This document shows, one piece after another, positions 24,283 through 31,752 of a DNA stretch of 41,483 nt (the first letter of the stretch is position 1; every line of letters starts with the position of its first letter). The position numbers and the translations under genes are program-made. The notes beneath the pieces were generated by a model, which saw only the letters and a list, made by a program, of their open reading frames with translations, searched no databases and was not told the origin of the DNA. Source of the stretch: Spirochaetales bacterium (GTDB taxonomy: Bacteria; Spirochaetota; Spirochaetia; Sphaerochaetales; Sphaerochaetaceae); assembly GCA_017470995.1 (NCBI GenBank), contig JAFUXI010000030.1, positions 1 to 41,483 on the forward strand, written 5' to 3'.

Positions 24283-25431
24283 ATGCAATTCAAAAATGAA
24301 CTGCCTGACAGTGTTCTGCTTTCAAGAGTCAAATCCAGAAATTCAGGGGATCTCAGATCTCCCTATTATCGTGATACCACTGCAATACTCCACAGCTCTC
24401 CTTTCAGGAGACTCAAGCACAAGACCCAGGTATTCTTTGCTCCGAGCAATGACCATATCTGCACCAGAATGGAGCATGTACTCCATGTCGCTTCAATAGC
24501 AACCTCCATCTGCAGGGCCATGGGGCTCAATGACGAGCTTGCATGGGCAATCGGAGTAGGGCATGATCTCGGACACACTCCATTCGGCCATATCGGCGAG
24601 CATATTCTTTCCGATCTGATGGTTCAGAAAGGTTTCCCACCGTTCGAGCATGAGGTGAACAGCCTTCGCGTAGTGGATTTCCTGTCTCATCTGAACCTCA
24701 CATATGCAGTCCGTGACGGAATAGTGAGCCACTGCGGTGAACACTTCATCAGAACCATCTCTCCGGATTTCAGGAAGAAGGATCTTTCTTCCATAGTCAC
24801 GAAGGCGGGCATACTTCCCAGCACATGGGAGGGTTGTGTGGTCAGGTTCTCCGATCAGATAGCATATCTCGGAAGGGACTTCGAGGATGCCGCCAGACTC
24901 GGAATAGTCCGCAAGGAAGATATTCCTCCGATGTGTCTCAAGGTGCTCGGAAAGACCAACGGTGAAATCATCAATACCCTTGTTGAGGACATCATCGACA
25001 ATTCCGAGAAGGAAGGATGCATTGCATTCAGCGAGGAGGTCTATGAGGCGGTTCGCCTGATGAAGGATTTCAACTACAAGAACATCTATCTTTCTCCGAT
25101 GCTCCAGGGATACGAGAAGTATTTCAGACGTCTTATCGGCCTGATCTATGAATACCTGACTGAGCTGCTGGAGAAGAACGGTTTCGAGAAGGAGCTTTAC
25201 CTTCAGGAAGGAAACATGCTCAGCGCCGGCTTCTACAACTATGTCATCGAGAAGAAGGATTCATATATCGAGCATGACGGAAATCTCGACAGGATCGTTT
25301 TCGACTACATTTCCGGAATGAGCGACAACTTCTGCCTGGACTGCGGAAACGAGATACTGAGGCCTGAGCATCTGAATGAGATGATTGAACGCTCTCTGAC
25401 AGGCAAATGGTTTGATGCCGTAAAAAGCTGA
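24283..25431 (+). CDS. dgt: dGTPase-like deoxynucleotide triphosphohydrolase (HD domain)
   Basis: Cytoplasmic HD-domain enzyme of the Dgt family, 382 aa, which hydrolyses dGTP or other dNTPs to nucleoside and triphosphate and so limits dNTP pools. N-terminal pattern R-S-P-Y-Y-R-D with S-S-P-F-R-R-L-K-H-K-T-Q-V-F is diagnostic for Dgt. Metal ligands: His65 in R-M-E-H-V-L-H-V, H94-D95 in G-H-D-L-G-H-T-P-F-G-H and a later Asp in R-F-S-D-Q-I-A-Y-L-G-R-D. ATG at 24283 with GAGGAA at 24271-24276. The specificity (dGTP or other dNTPs) cannot be told. Together with nrdR 0.9 kb further on, it suggests local genes for dNTP control. Confidence 0.9.
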   Translation: MQFKNELPDSVLLSRVKSRNSGDLRSPYYRDTTAILHSSPFRRLKHKTQVFFAPSNDHICTRMEHVLHVASIATSICRAMGLNDELAWAIGVGHDLGHTPFGHIGEHILSDLMVQKGFPPFEHEVNSLRVVDFLSHLNLTYAVRDGIVSHCGEHFIRTISPDFRKKDLSSIVTKAGILPSTWEGCVVRFSDQIAYLGRDFEDAARLGIVRKEDIPPMCLKVLGKTNGEIINTLVEDIIDNSEKEGCIAFSEEVYEAVRLMKDFNYKNIYLSPMLQGYEKYFRRLIGLIYEYLTELLEKNGFEKELYLQEGNMLSAGFYNYVIEKKDSYIEHDGNLDRIVFDYISGMSDNFCLDCGNEILRPEHLNEMIERSLTGKWFDAVKS

Positions 25432-25441
25432 AATACTTTAA

Positions 25442-26104
25442 TTATTTCGAACATTGAAGGTCCTGGAGGACACGATATGCTTCAAAACTATCAGTTCTCT
25501 TAATGACAAATGACAGCTCCGTAACGGTTGAGAATATCTCCAGGACATTGATGCTGCTCCATGCAAGGCGGCGAGCGGACTCGTATACTATTCCGGGGTT
25601 CTGAATCTCCGGCGAGCTCCAGACCATAGAGAGGGCGACCATATCGGTCTGCTTGTATAAGAGCTTGCTGTTCTTGGTGATGCTCTCGATGCTTGGAAGA
25701 AGAGACTCCGATACTCCTATGGTGACGGTGTCCGAACTGGTCAATACGTTCAGGAAGTCATTGGCGTTGTTCTTTGCGGCAACCTTGTAGAGCAGGCCGA
25801 TCTGCTGAACCAGCTCGGGAGTCTTCACGAAGTCCATGTAAGCAATGTTGGTATGCATTACCATAGTGTATTTGAGACTCTCCACACTTACCGGCTCGGC
25901 ATTCTTCTGAAGATCCGCTCCGTACCTTCTAAGGGCCATTATGATGGCAGTCTCATGGACTTCCTTCTCGCAGGACTGCGCAACTTCTTCCCTTATGCTC
26001 TGGGCAAAGTTGGAGTAGTTGAGAAAGCCTTTTCTCAGAACATCCCTGAGAAACGGAGTCTTGTCCACTATTTCCCTGACTTTTCTGCTTACCGATTCAG
26101 CCAT
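25442..26104 (-). CDS. Putative regulatory protein with C-terminal ACT-like domain
   Basis: 220 aa. The start at 26104 follows GGGAGG with proper spacing; an earlier in-frame Met at 26176 has none. The N-terminal 65 residues (F-L-R-D-V-L-R-K-G-F-L-N-Y-S-N-F-A, then E-V-H-E-T-A-I-I-M-A-L-R-R-Y) are helical and look like a small DNA-binding or dimerisation domain. The C-terminal half (about 140-218: I-T-K-N-S-K-L-L-Y-K-Q-T-D-M-V-A-L-S, G-I-V-Y-E-S-A-R-R-L-A-W-S-S-I-N-V-L-E-I) follows the pattern of aspartokinase-type ACT domains, which bind amino acids. No catalytic domain is present, so it may be a ligand sensor. Family resemblance is moderate; the ligand is unknown. Divergent from nrdR. Confidence 0.6.
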   Translation of the reverse strand: MAESVSRKVREIVDKTPFLRDVLRKGFLNYSNFAQSIREEVAQSCEKEVHETAIIMALRRYGADLQKNAEPVSVESLKYTMVMHTNIAYMDFVKTPELVQQIGLLYKVAAKNNANDFLNVLTSSDTVTIGVSESLLPSIESITKNSKLLYKQTDMVALSMVWSSPEIQNPGIVYESARRLAWSSINVLEIFSTVTELSFVIKRTDSFEAYRVLQDLQCSK

Positions 26105-26202
26105 ATCAACCTCCCTGTTTGTCCTTTTTCTCCCAAAGTTTGTTGCTATAATAACCGATTGATTTGTTTTTAACAATACTGTTGTTTAGAAACCTTGTTT
26201 TC

Positions 26203-26301
26203 TAGTGTTTCTATGCTGTTTTTATAAGAAGTTACGAAAAAGGTAGACACTAGATGTTGAAATAGTGTAGTATTCTTTCACCAAGGAGTTTTTAGACACT
26301 A
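26203..26301 (+). promoter_or_regulatory. Repeated ACACTA/TAGTGT half-sites and promoter upstream of nrdR
   Basis: Four half-sites in 99 bases: TAGTGT at 26203, ACACTA at 26247, TAGTGT at 26263 and ACACTA at 26296, the last overlapping the nrdR start codon. TAGACACTA occurs twice (26244-26252, 26293-26301). The middle pair forms an inverted repeat with a 10-base spacer, lying between a possible -35 (TAGACA, 26244-26249) and -10 (TAGTAT, 26268-26273). ACACT/AGTGT are the half-sites of NrdR boxes, but the usual spacing is 6 rather than 12 bases. Autoregulation is a guess. Confidence 0.4.
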
Positions 26302-26768
26302 TGAGATGCCCAGCCTGCGGTGATATGGAAGATAAGGTCCTGGAGACAAGGACAACCAATAACGGAAGCGCCATGAGGCGCCGCCGTGTATGCCTCAAAT
26401 GCGGTTACCGCTTCACAAGCTATGAGCGTGTCGAAGACAAGCCCATCACCGTTATTAAGAGAAACGGTGATCTTCAGAATTTCGATATCACCAAGATAGA
26501 GCGCGGAATCCGCATGTGCACCGACAAGAGAAACCTGAACTCCGAAGTCATCGAGAATCTGATAAGCGATATTGAGGAAGCTATAAAGATTCAGGCCGGT
26601 CCGAAGCATGAGATTTCCAGTTCGGCAATCGGAGAGGAGACTCTCAAGCAGCTCTACAAGGTGGACAAGGTCGCATATATCCGCTTTGCTTCCGTATACA
26701 GAGCATTCGACAACGTCGAGCAATTTATAAAAGAGATTGAAAGTTTAGCTCAAAAGGCAGAAGCTTAA
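26301..26768 (+). CDS. nrdR: Transcriptional repressor NrdR
   Basis: Represses ribonucleotide reductase genes when the ATP/dATP balance signals enough dNTPs. 155 aa, normal length. Zinc ribbon with C3-x2-C6 and C31-x2-C34, the Arg-rich stretch M-R-R-R-R-V-C, then the ATP-cone domain (about 49-139: V-I-K-R-N-G, F-D-I-T-K-I-E-R-G-I, V-D-K-V-A-Y-I-R-F-A-S-V-Y-R-A-F). The ATG at 26301 follows AAGGAG at 26283-26288. The stop codon overlaps that of the convergent phosphatase gene. No ribonucleotide reductase gene is in the window, so its targets lie elsewhere. Confidence 0.97.
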   Translation: MRCPACGDMEDKVLETRTTNNGSAMRRRRVCLKCGYRFTSYERVEDKPITVIKRNGDLQNFDITKIERGIRMCTDKRNLNSEVIENLISDIEEAIKIQAGPKHEISSSAIGEETLKQLYKVDKVAYIRFASVYRAFDNVEQFIKEIESLAQKAEA

Positions 26769-27664
26769 TACATAATCAGATTATCCTGCATCCACTTGAC
26801 GCACTGTGCGCTGCCTACCAGAATGGGCATGCGTACTTCTTTGCGTTCCAGAAGCAGTCTGTCATCGTACTCAAGGACATCCCCGTTGAAGTATCTTAGG
26901 GTGAGCCCGCTCTTTTCGACGATGGCATGGGCTGCGGCTACATCCCAGGCATAGCAATAGGGATTGATGGTGCAGTCCAGATTCGAGAACACGACGGGTG
27001 CGATCTCGTGGACGATACTGCTTCCGAAGCAGCGGACCTTGCCCTTGTACGGTCTCATATCGACGAATCTGAGCATATTCGAACCCATGACCATCTGTCT
27101 TGGAACATCATAGTGCTCCGGGGTCCTGTGAAGCTTTCCGTTGAGGAAGATTCTCTCGTCATCGGGCATGGAGCAGATAAAGAGATCCTGTGTTCCTGCA
27201 CCGAAGCGCGGGGCGTAGATGACTGCTCCGCACGGACGGCGGTCTTTATCAAGGATTCCGAGAGCGACGCACCATGCCGGAAGGCCCTGGCTGTAGGCAT
27301 CGGTTCCATCGATCGGATCGAGCACGAAGGTAAGGCGCTTGTCGTCGCTGAAATCGTGCAGGTCAATTTCCTCCGTGATGATGTTGCAGTCGGGATAGAG
27401 CTCCCGCAGCCTTCCGATGATGGCATCTGAGACAGCAAGGTCTGTCTCCGTGAGAATGGAGCCGTCCTGTTTGAGAGAGCGGTGGATGAGTGCCTGGTTG
27501 CTGCGGGCGGCCTCTCCGCACTGTCGAATGGCGCTGCAGATTCCGAAAAAGGCTTTCTCATTGTCCGTGGATACATCAAAACCATAACGGGTGCTGTATG
27601 CTTCCTCGATGATATCGATTCTGGTGATTCTCTCATCGTCTTTTGAAAGGGTTGTTTCCTGCAT
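26765..27664 (-). CDS. Inositol monophosphatase family phosphatase (IMPase/CysQ-like)
   Basis: Lithium-sensitive, metal-dependent sugar-phosphate phosphatase family, 299 aa from the ATG at 27664, which follows AAGGAGTCC; an earlier in-frame Met has no such site. Motifs: E-T-D-L-A-V-S-D with I-T-E-E (metal site 1), D-P-I-D-G-T-D-A-Y-S-Q-G-L-P (the IMPase signature) and W-D-V-A-A-A-H (motif 2). Substrate could be inositol phosphate, 3'-phosphoadenosine 5'-phosphate or a fructose phosphate; the sequence alone does not decide. The 46-base gap to mfd must hold both divergent promoters. Confidence 0.87.
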   Translation of the reverse strand: MQETTLSKDDERITRIDIIEEAYSTRYGFDVSTDNEKAFFGICSAIRQCGEAARSNQALIHRSLKQDGSILTETDLAVSDAIIGRLRELYPDCNIITEEIDLHDFSDDKRLTFVLDPIDGTDAYSQGLPAWCVALGILDKDRRPCGAVIYAPRFGAGTQDLFICSMPDDERIFLNGKLHRTPEHYDVPRQMVMGSNMLRFVDMRPYKGKVRCFGSSIVHEIAPVVFSNLDCTINPYCYAWDVAAAHAIVEKSGLTLRYFNGDVLEYDDRLLLERKEVRMPILVGSAQCVKWMQDNLIMY

Positions 27665-27674
27665 GCTGGACTCC

Positions 27675-27703
27675 TTGAACTGATTCGGCGGTTGTGGTAC
27701 TTT
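27675..27703 (+). promoter_or_regulatory. Promoter of mfd-trmB; predicts a leaderless mRNA
   Basis: TTGAAC (27675-27680), 17 bases, TACTTT (27698-27703). The mfd ATG at 27711 starts 8 bases after the -10, with seven bases between; no Shine-Dalgarno is visible. Confidence 0.45.
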
Positions 27704-27710
27704 TTCACCG

Positions 27711-30700
27711 ATGCAGACGTTGCAATCGTACATCAAAAAAAGCGATGCCTTCAAGGCTTTGCTGAAGAACAGAAAGAGCAATATCGAAGTGGAGGGTCTT
27801 GATGGTTTTCCACTGTTTCAGTGCGCCCATCTGATATCCGAACGCATTGACGGCATCACCTGGATGATCTGTCCGACGGAGGAGATTGCCAGGGTTCTGT
27901 TCTCCAACGCATCCCTTGTCTGTGGAGTGCCGGTTCTCATGCTTCCGACCTCGGGTAGGGTTCTCTATTCTCCATGGGAAGGATCTTCCAAGGAATATGA
28001 CCAGATAAGGTGTCTCGGGGCCATCATAAGAGAGGACAAGGCCCTTGTGATAACATCCATAAGGGCAATCTGCTCTCCTATACCGAAGCGCAGCGCAATA
28101 GAGAAGTCCAGTCTGTCATTCAAAGTCGGGCAGACTCTGGATACCATGGAGATTGCCGAAACCCTGGCTGACGGAAACTATTTCCGATCTCCGAATACGA
28201 CAATGCCCGGAGAATTCACCATAAGAGGTGAAGTCCTGGACGTCTTCCCGTACGGAGCGGAGCTTCCTCTGAGAATCTACCTTGATTGGGATAAGATCGA
28301 ACGCATCTGCAGATTCGAGCCCCTGTCTCAGCAGGTTACGAAGAGCCTCGGGCATGTGAGTTTCCCGATCATGGCCGCATCCGAGGAAGACAACCTTGAG
28401 TGCGGAGGCATCAGGGATTATTTCGGGCAGTCCGACTACTTCATCTTTGTCGGAGACAAGAGGCTGGAGAGCAGCTTCAAGAGCATGCAGCTCGAGGCCA
28501 AGAGCCTGTACCGCCATGCCTATCAGCAGGATCGCAATGCCATCAGACCCGATGAGATCCTTTTCGATTGGGAAGGCTTTCTCTCCGGCGCTTCGGGGTC
28601 CGTGACGCTTCTCGATATCAGCGGCCAAAGGGATGGAGCTTTCCGGTTCGATATAGACGGACCGCGGTCTTACTTCGGGAATTTCACATTCTTCAAACAG
28701 GATCTGGAAGGGCTTTCCTCCGATGGATGGAACATCAACATCTATGTATCGACGGATGTCCAACGACAGCGTCTTGAGACGATGTTGAGTGATTTCTCGA
28801 ACATTACCTACAAAGTAGGCAGTCTTTCCGGTGGATTCTCCATCAGGAGCGAACGATTCATAGTCTTCTGCGAGAGTGAGATCTTCGGACGCAAGAAGCA
28901 GGTTGTAAAGACGCTTCAGCATACCCAGAGTTCGGCCCTGGACAGCTTCGTGGAGCTGCATGAAGGCGACTATGTTGTTCATGTTAATTACGGCATAGGC
29001 ATCTTCCTCAAGATAGACCGAGTCCGAGAGCGCGATTACATCAAGATCCAGTTTGCCGACAAGGAGAACCTATATGTTCCGATCGAACAGGCTAACCTTG
29101 TCCAGCGCTACATAGGCTCGGCAGGGGAGGCTCCCCATATCGATAAGCTCGGATCCGCAGGTTGGGAGAACAAGAAGGCCAAGGCCAGAAAGAGCGCCGA
29201 GGAGCTGGCAAGCAAGCTCATCTCTCTCTATGCAAGGCGCAAGAACAGCCAGGGCTATGCTTTCGACAGGGACAATGACTGGCAGCTGCGCTTCGAGGCG
29301 GAATTCGAATATGACGAGACCGAAGACCAGCTTACATGTATCCAGGATGTGAAGGACGATATGGAAAGTCCCCATGTCATGGACCGTCTGATCTGCGGTG
29401 ATGTCGGTTACGGCAAGACGGAGATTGCCTTCAGGGCTGCCTTCAAGGCCGTAATGAGCGGCAAGCAGGTTGCTTTCCTTGCTCCTACAACGATTCTGGC
29501 CGAGCAGCATTACTCGAATTTCAAGAACCGTCTTCATGATTTCCCGCTGAAGGTAGGGCTTCTGAGCAGGATGGTTGCACCCAAAGAGCAGAAGAAGGTC
29601 CTCGGTGCTTTGGCCGACGGCCAGCTTGATGTCCTGTTCGGCACCCATAAGATCATCCAGAAGGATGTCCGGTTCAAGAACCTGGGTCTTCTGATTGTCG
29701 ACGAGGAACAGCCTTTCGGTGTCAAGGATAAGGACAGGATCAAGGAGATGAAGACAAACGTCGACTGCCTCAGCCTATCTGCAACTCCTATTCCCAGAAC
29801 GCTTTACATGTCACTGCTTCAGATAAGGGACATGAGCCTCCTGACAACTCCTCCGATTGACAGAAAGCCGATCAAGACCTACATCGAGCGTTTTGATCTG
29901 GACACCGTGGAAAGGGCGATCCGCTTCGAGGTGAACCGCCACGGTCAGGTCTTCTATCTGCACAACAGGATAGAGACCCTGGAAGAAGTGGCCACCATGC
30001 TCAGGATGCGCATGCCTGACATCATTTTCGAGACAGCCAACGGCCAGATGAAGGGCGATGCACTTGAGGACACCATGCGGCGCTTCGTCTATGAGGGAAT
30101 ACAGGTCCTCATCTCTACAACGATAATCGAGAACGGAATAGATATTCCCAATGTCAACACGATAATCATAGACAGATCCGACCTCTACGGTGTTTCGCAG
30201 CTCTATCAGCTTAAGGGCAGGGTCGGAAGATCCGACCGTGAAGCATATGCCTATCTTTTCTATCCTGCTGACAAGCTTCTGTCCGAGACAGCGATCAAGA
30301 GACTTCAGACTATAAGCGAGCATACCGAATTGGGAAGCGGCTTCAAGGTAGCCATGAAGGATATGGAAATTCGCGGTGCAGGAAATCTCCTGGGGCGTGA
30401 GCAGAGCGGTTTCATGTCCGCCGTAGGACTGGACATGTATATCCGCCTTCTGGATGAGGAGATCGCCAAGATACAGAAGACGGGCGAGAAGCCGGAGACC
30501 GAAGTCTTCCTGGAACTCGATTACAGCGGCTACATTCCCGATTCCTATATTTCCGATCCCACGGTCAAGCTCGAGATCTACAAGAAGATTGCCGGAACAA
30601 GGACCAGGGAGCAGCTTGAGAGGCTCAGGGCGGAAATCAACGACCGTTTCGGCAATATGCCGGACCAGATGTCCAATCTGCTGTACATATCCGAACTCAG

Positions 30701-30941
30701 GATCGTATGCCGCATTCTGGATATCTACCATATGAAGGAACGTCAGGGAAGCGTGACCGTGGAGTTCTCCAAGATCGCATCCATAAGTATCGACAAGCTG
30801 ATCAACCTGATCAGGACTTCAAACGGGGCAGTGGCCATAGACCCGAAGAGACCGTACATTATGACAATGAAGACAGAAGCAATCTCCCTGAGGGACAAGG
30901 CCCTGTTCATTCTTGAGAAACTGCAGAGGATAATGCCATGA
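27711..30941 (+). CDS. mfd: Transcription-repair coupling factor Mfd
   Basis: DNA translocase that removes RNA polymerase stalled at lesions and recruits UvrA. 1076 aa. N-terminal UvrB-like region (to about 350), RNA-polymerase-interacting CarD-like domain at about 413-480 (L-H-E-G-D-Y-V-V-H-V-N-Y-G-I-G-I), helicase core with Walker A G-D-V-G-Y-G-K-T (about 563-570), motif II D-E-E-Q (about 663), motif III S-A-T-P-I-P-R-T (about 689) and motif VI Q-L-K-G-R-V-G-R-S-D-R, then the TRCF C-terminal domain. After D-E-E-Q the sequence is P-F-G-V where most Mfd and RecG proteins have R-F-G-V, an unusual substitution. No ribosome-binding site precedes the ATG. trmB follows with an ATGA overlap. Confidence 0.96.
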   Translation: MQTLQSYIKKSDAFKALLKNRKSNIEVEGLDGFPLFQCAHLISERIDGITWMICPTEEIARVLFSNASLVCGVPVLMLPTSGRVLYSPWEGSSKEYDQIRCLGAIIREDKALVITSIRAICSPIPKRSAIEKSSLSFKVGQTLDTMEIAETLADGNYFRSPNTTMPGEFTIRGEVLDVFPYGAELPLRIYLDWDKIERICRFEPLSQQVTKSLGHVSFPIMAASEEDNLECGGIRDYFGQSDYFIFVGDKRLESSFKSMQLEAKSLYRHAYQQDRNAIRPDEILFDWEGFLSGASGSVTLLDISGQRDGAFRFDIDGPRSYFGNFTFFKQDLEGLSSDGWNINIYVSTDVQRQRLETMLSDFSNITYKVGSLSGGFSIRSERFIVFCESEIFGRKKQVVKTLQHTQSSALDSFVELHEGDYVVHVNYGIGIFLKIDRVRERDYIKIQFADKENLYVPIEQANLVQRYIGSAGEAPHIDKLGSAGWENKKAKARKSAEELASKLISLYARRKNSQGYAFDRDNDWQLRFEAEFEYDETEDQLTCIQDVKDDMESPHVMDRLICGDVGYGKTEIAFRAAFKAVMSGKQVAFLAPTTILAEQHYSNFKNRLHDFPLKVGLLSRMVAPKEQKKVLGALADGQLDVLFGTHKIIQKDVRFKNLGLLIVDEEQPFGVKDKDRIKEMKTNVDCLSLSATPIPRTLYMSLLQIRDMSLLTTPPIDRKPIKTYIERFDLDTVERAIRFEVNRHGQVFYLHNRIETLEEVATMLRMRMPDIIFETANGQMKGDALEDTMRRFVYEGIQVLISTTIIENGIDIPNVNTIIIDRSDLYGVSQLYQLKGRVGRSDREAYAYLFYPADKLLSETAIKRLQTISEHTELGSGFKVAMKDMEIRGAGNLLGREQSGFMSAVGLDMYIRLLDEEIAKIQKTGEKPETEVFLELDYSGYIPDSYISDPTVKLEIYKKIAGTRTREQLERLRAEINDRFGNMPDQMSNLLYISELRIVCRILDIYHMKERQGSVTVEFSKIASISIDKLINLIRTSNGAVAIDPKRPYIMTMKTEAISLRDKALFILEKLQRIMP

Positions 30942-31705
30942 GCGAAGAAAGACTTGAAGAAGAACTGACAGAAGAGGAGAAGGGAATCTTCGACCTGTTT
31001 CCACAGCTTGCCAGAGTAGAGAGAAGGCAGGAGAACGGACATAGGGAAATCAAGAGTTTTGTGCTCCGCGGACAGAAGCTCAAGGACTTCCAGATCAAAG
31101 CTCTCAAAGAGCACTTCTATGAATATGCAATAGTCTATAATCATAATAAGCCTATGGATTTCGAAGCCATATTTGGAAACAAGAACCCTGTTATTATTGA
31201 AATAGGTTTCGGAATGGGCGAAAGTACGCTTAAGATTGCAAAGGAAAACCCTGACAGAAACTATATAGGGATAGAGGTCTTCCTCTATGGTTTCTCCAAG
31301 TTGCTGGCCAATGCCTCCAAGGAGAATTTAAGCAATCTCAGGCTGATGCGTTTCGATGCGGTACAGGTTCTGCAGGATATGGTTCCCGACAACAGCGTAG
31401 ATGGCTTTCATGTTTTTTTCCCGGATCCCTGGCCCAAGAAGAGACACCACAAGAAGCGCCTGATCCAGGTCCCGTTTGCCGAGCTTCTGGCATCGAAACT
31501 CAAGTCCGGCGGGTATATCTACTGCGTCACAGACTGGGAGGATTATGCAAACCAGATGCTTGAAGTCTTCGGCAAAGTGGACATACTCAGCAATCCTTAC
31601 AATGGATTTGCGCCACAGGTTCCCTGGCGGCCCGAGACGGGCTTTGAGCGAAAGGGCCTGGAAAAGGACTATAAGATCAACGAAATCTGGGTTGAGAAGA
31701 GATAA
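30938..31705 (+). CDS. trmB: tRNA (guanine-N7-)-methyltransferase TrmB
   Basis: Transfers a methyl group from SAM to N7 of G46 in the tRNA variable loop. 255 aa. Motif I E-I-G-F-G-M-G-E-S (about 88-96), Y-I-G-I-E-V, then the TrmB hallmark F-F-P-D-P-W-P-K-K-R-H-H-K-K-R, and T-D-W-E-D-Y-A. An N-terminal extension of about 40 charged residues precedes the core, and V-L-R-G-Q appears where other TrmB proteins have the R-x-R-G-R-x-T pattern. It is coupled to mfd by a 4-base overlap and ends at a strong terminator. Confidence 0.94.
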   Translation: MSEERLEEELTEEEKGIFDLFPQLARVERRQENGHREIKSFVLRGQKLKDFQIKALKEHFYEYAIVYNHNKPMDFEAIFGNKNPVIIEIGFGMGESTLKIAKENPDRNYIGIEVFLYGFSKLLANASKENLSNLRLMRFDAVQVLQDMVPDNSVDGFHVFFPDPWPKKRHHKKRLIQVPFAELLASKLKSGGYIYCVTDWEDYANQMLEVFGKVDILSNPYNGFAPQVPWRPETGFERKGLEKDYKINEIWVEKR

Positions 31706-31737
31706 AAAAAGAGCCGTCAATCGACGGCTCGTATTTT
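31704..31737. terminator. Bidirectional terminator between trmB and the EF-G-like gene
   Basis: GAGCCGTC, loop AATC, GACGGCTC (31711-31730): eight perfect pairs, with an A-run on the left and a T-run on the right. Confidence 0.9.
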
Positions 31738-31752
31738 TCATATCTGATTCAA

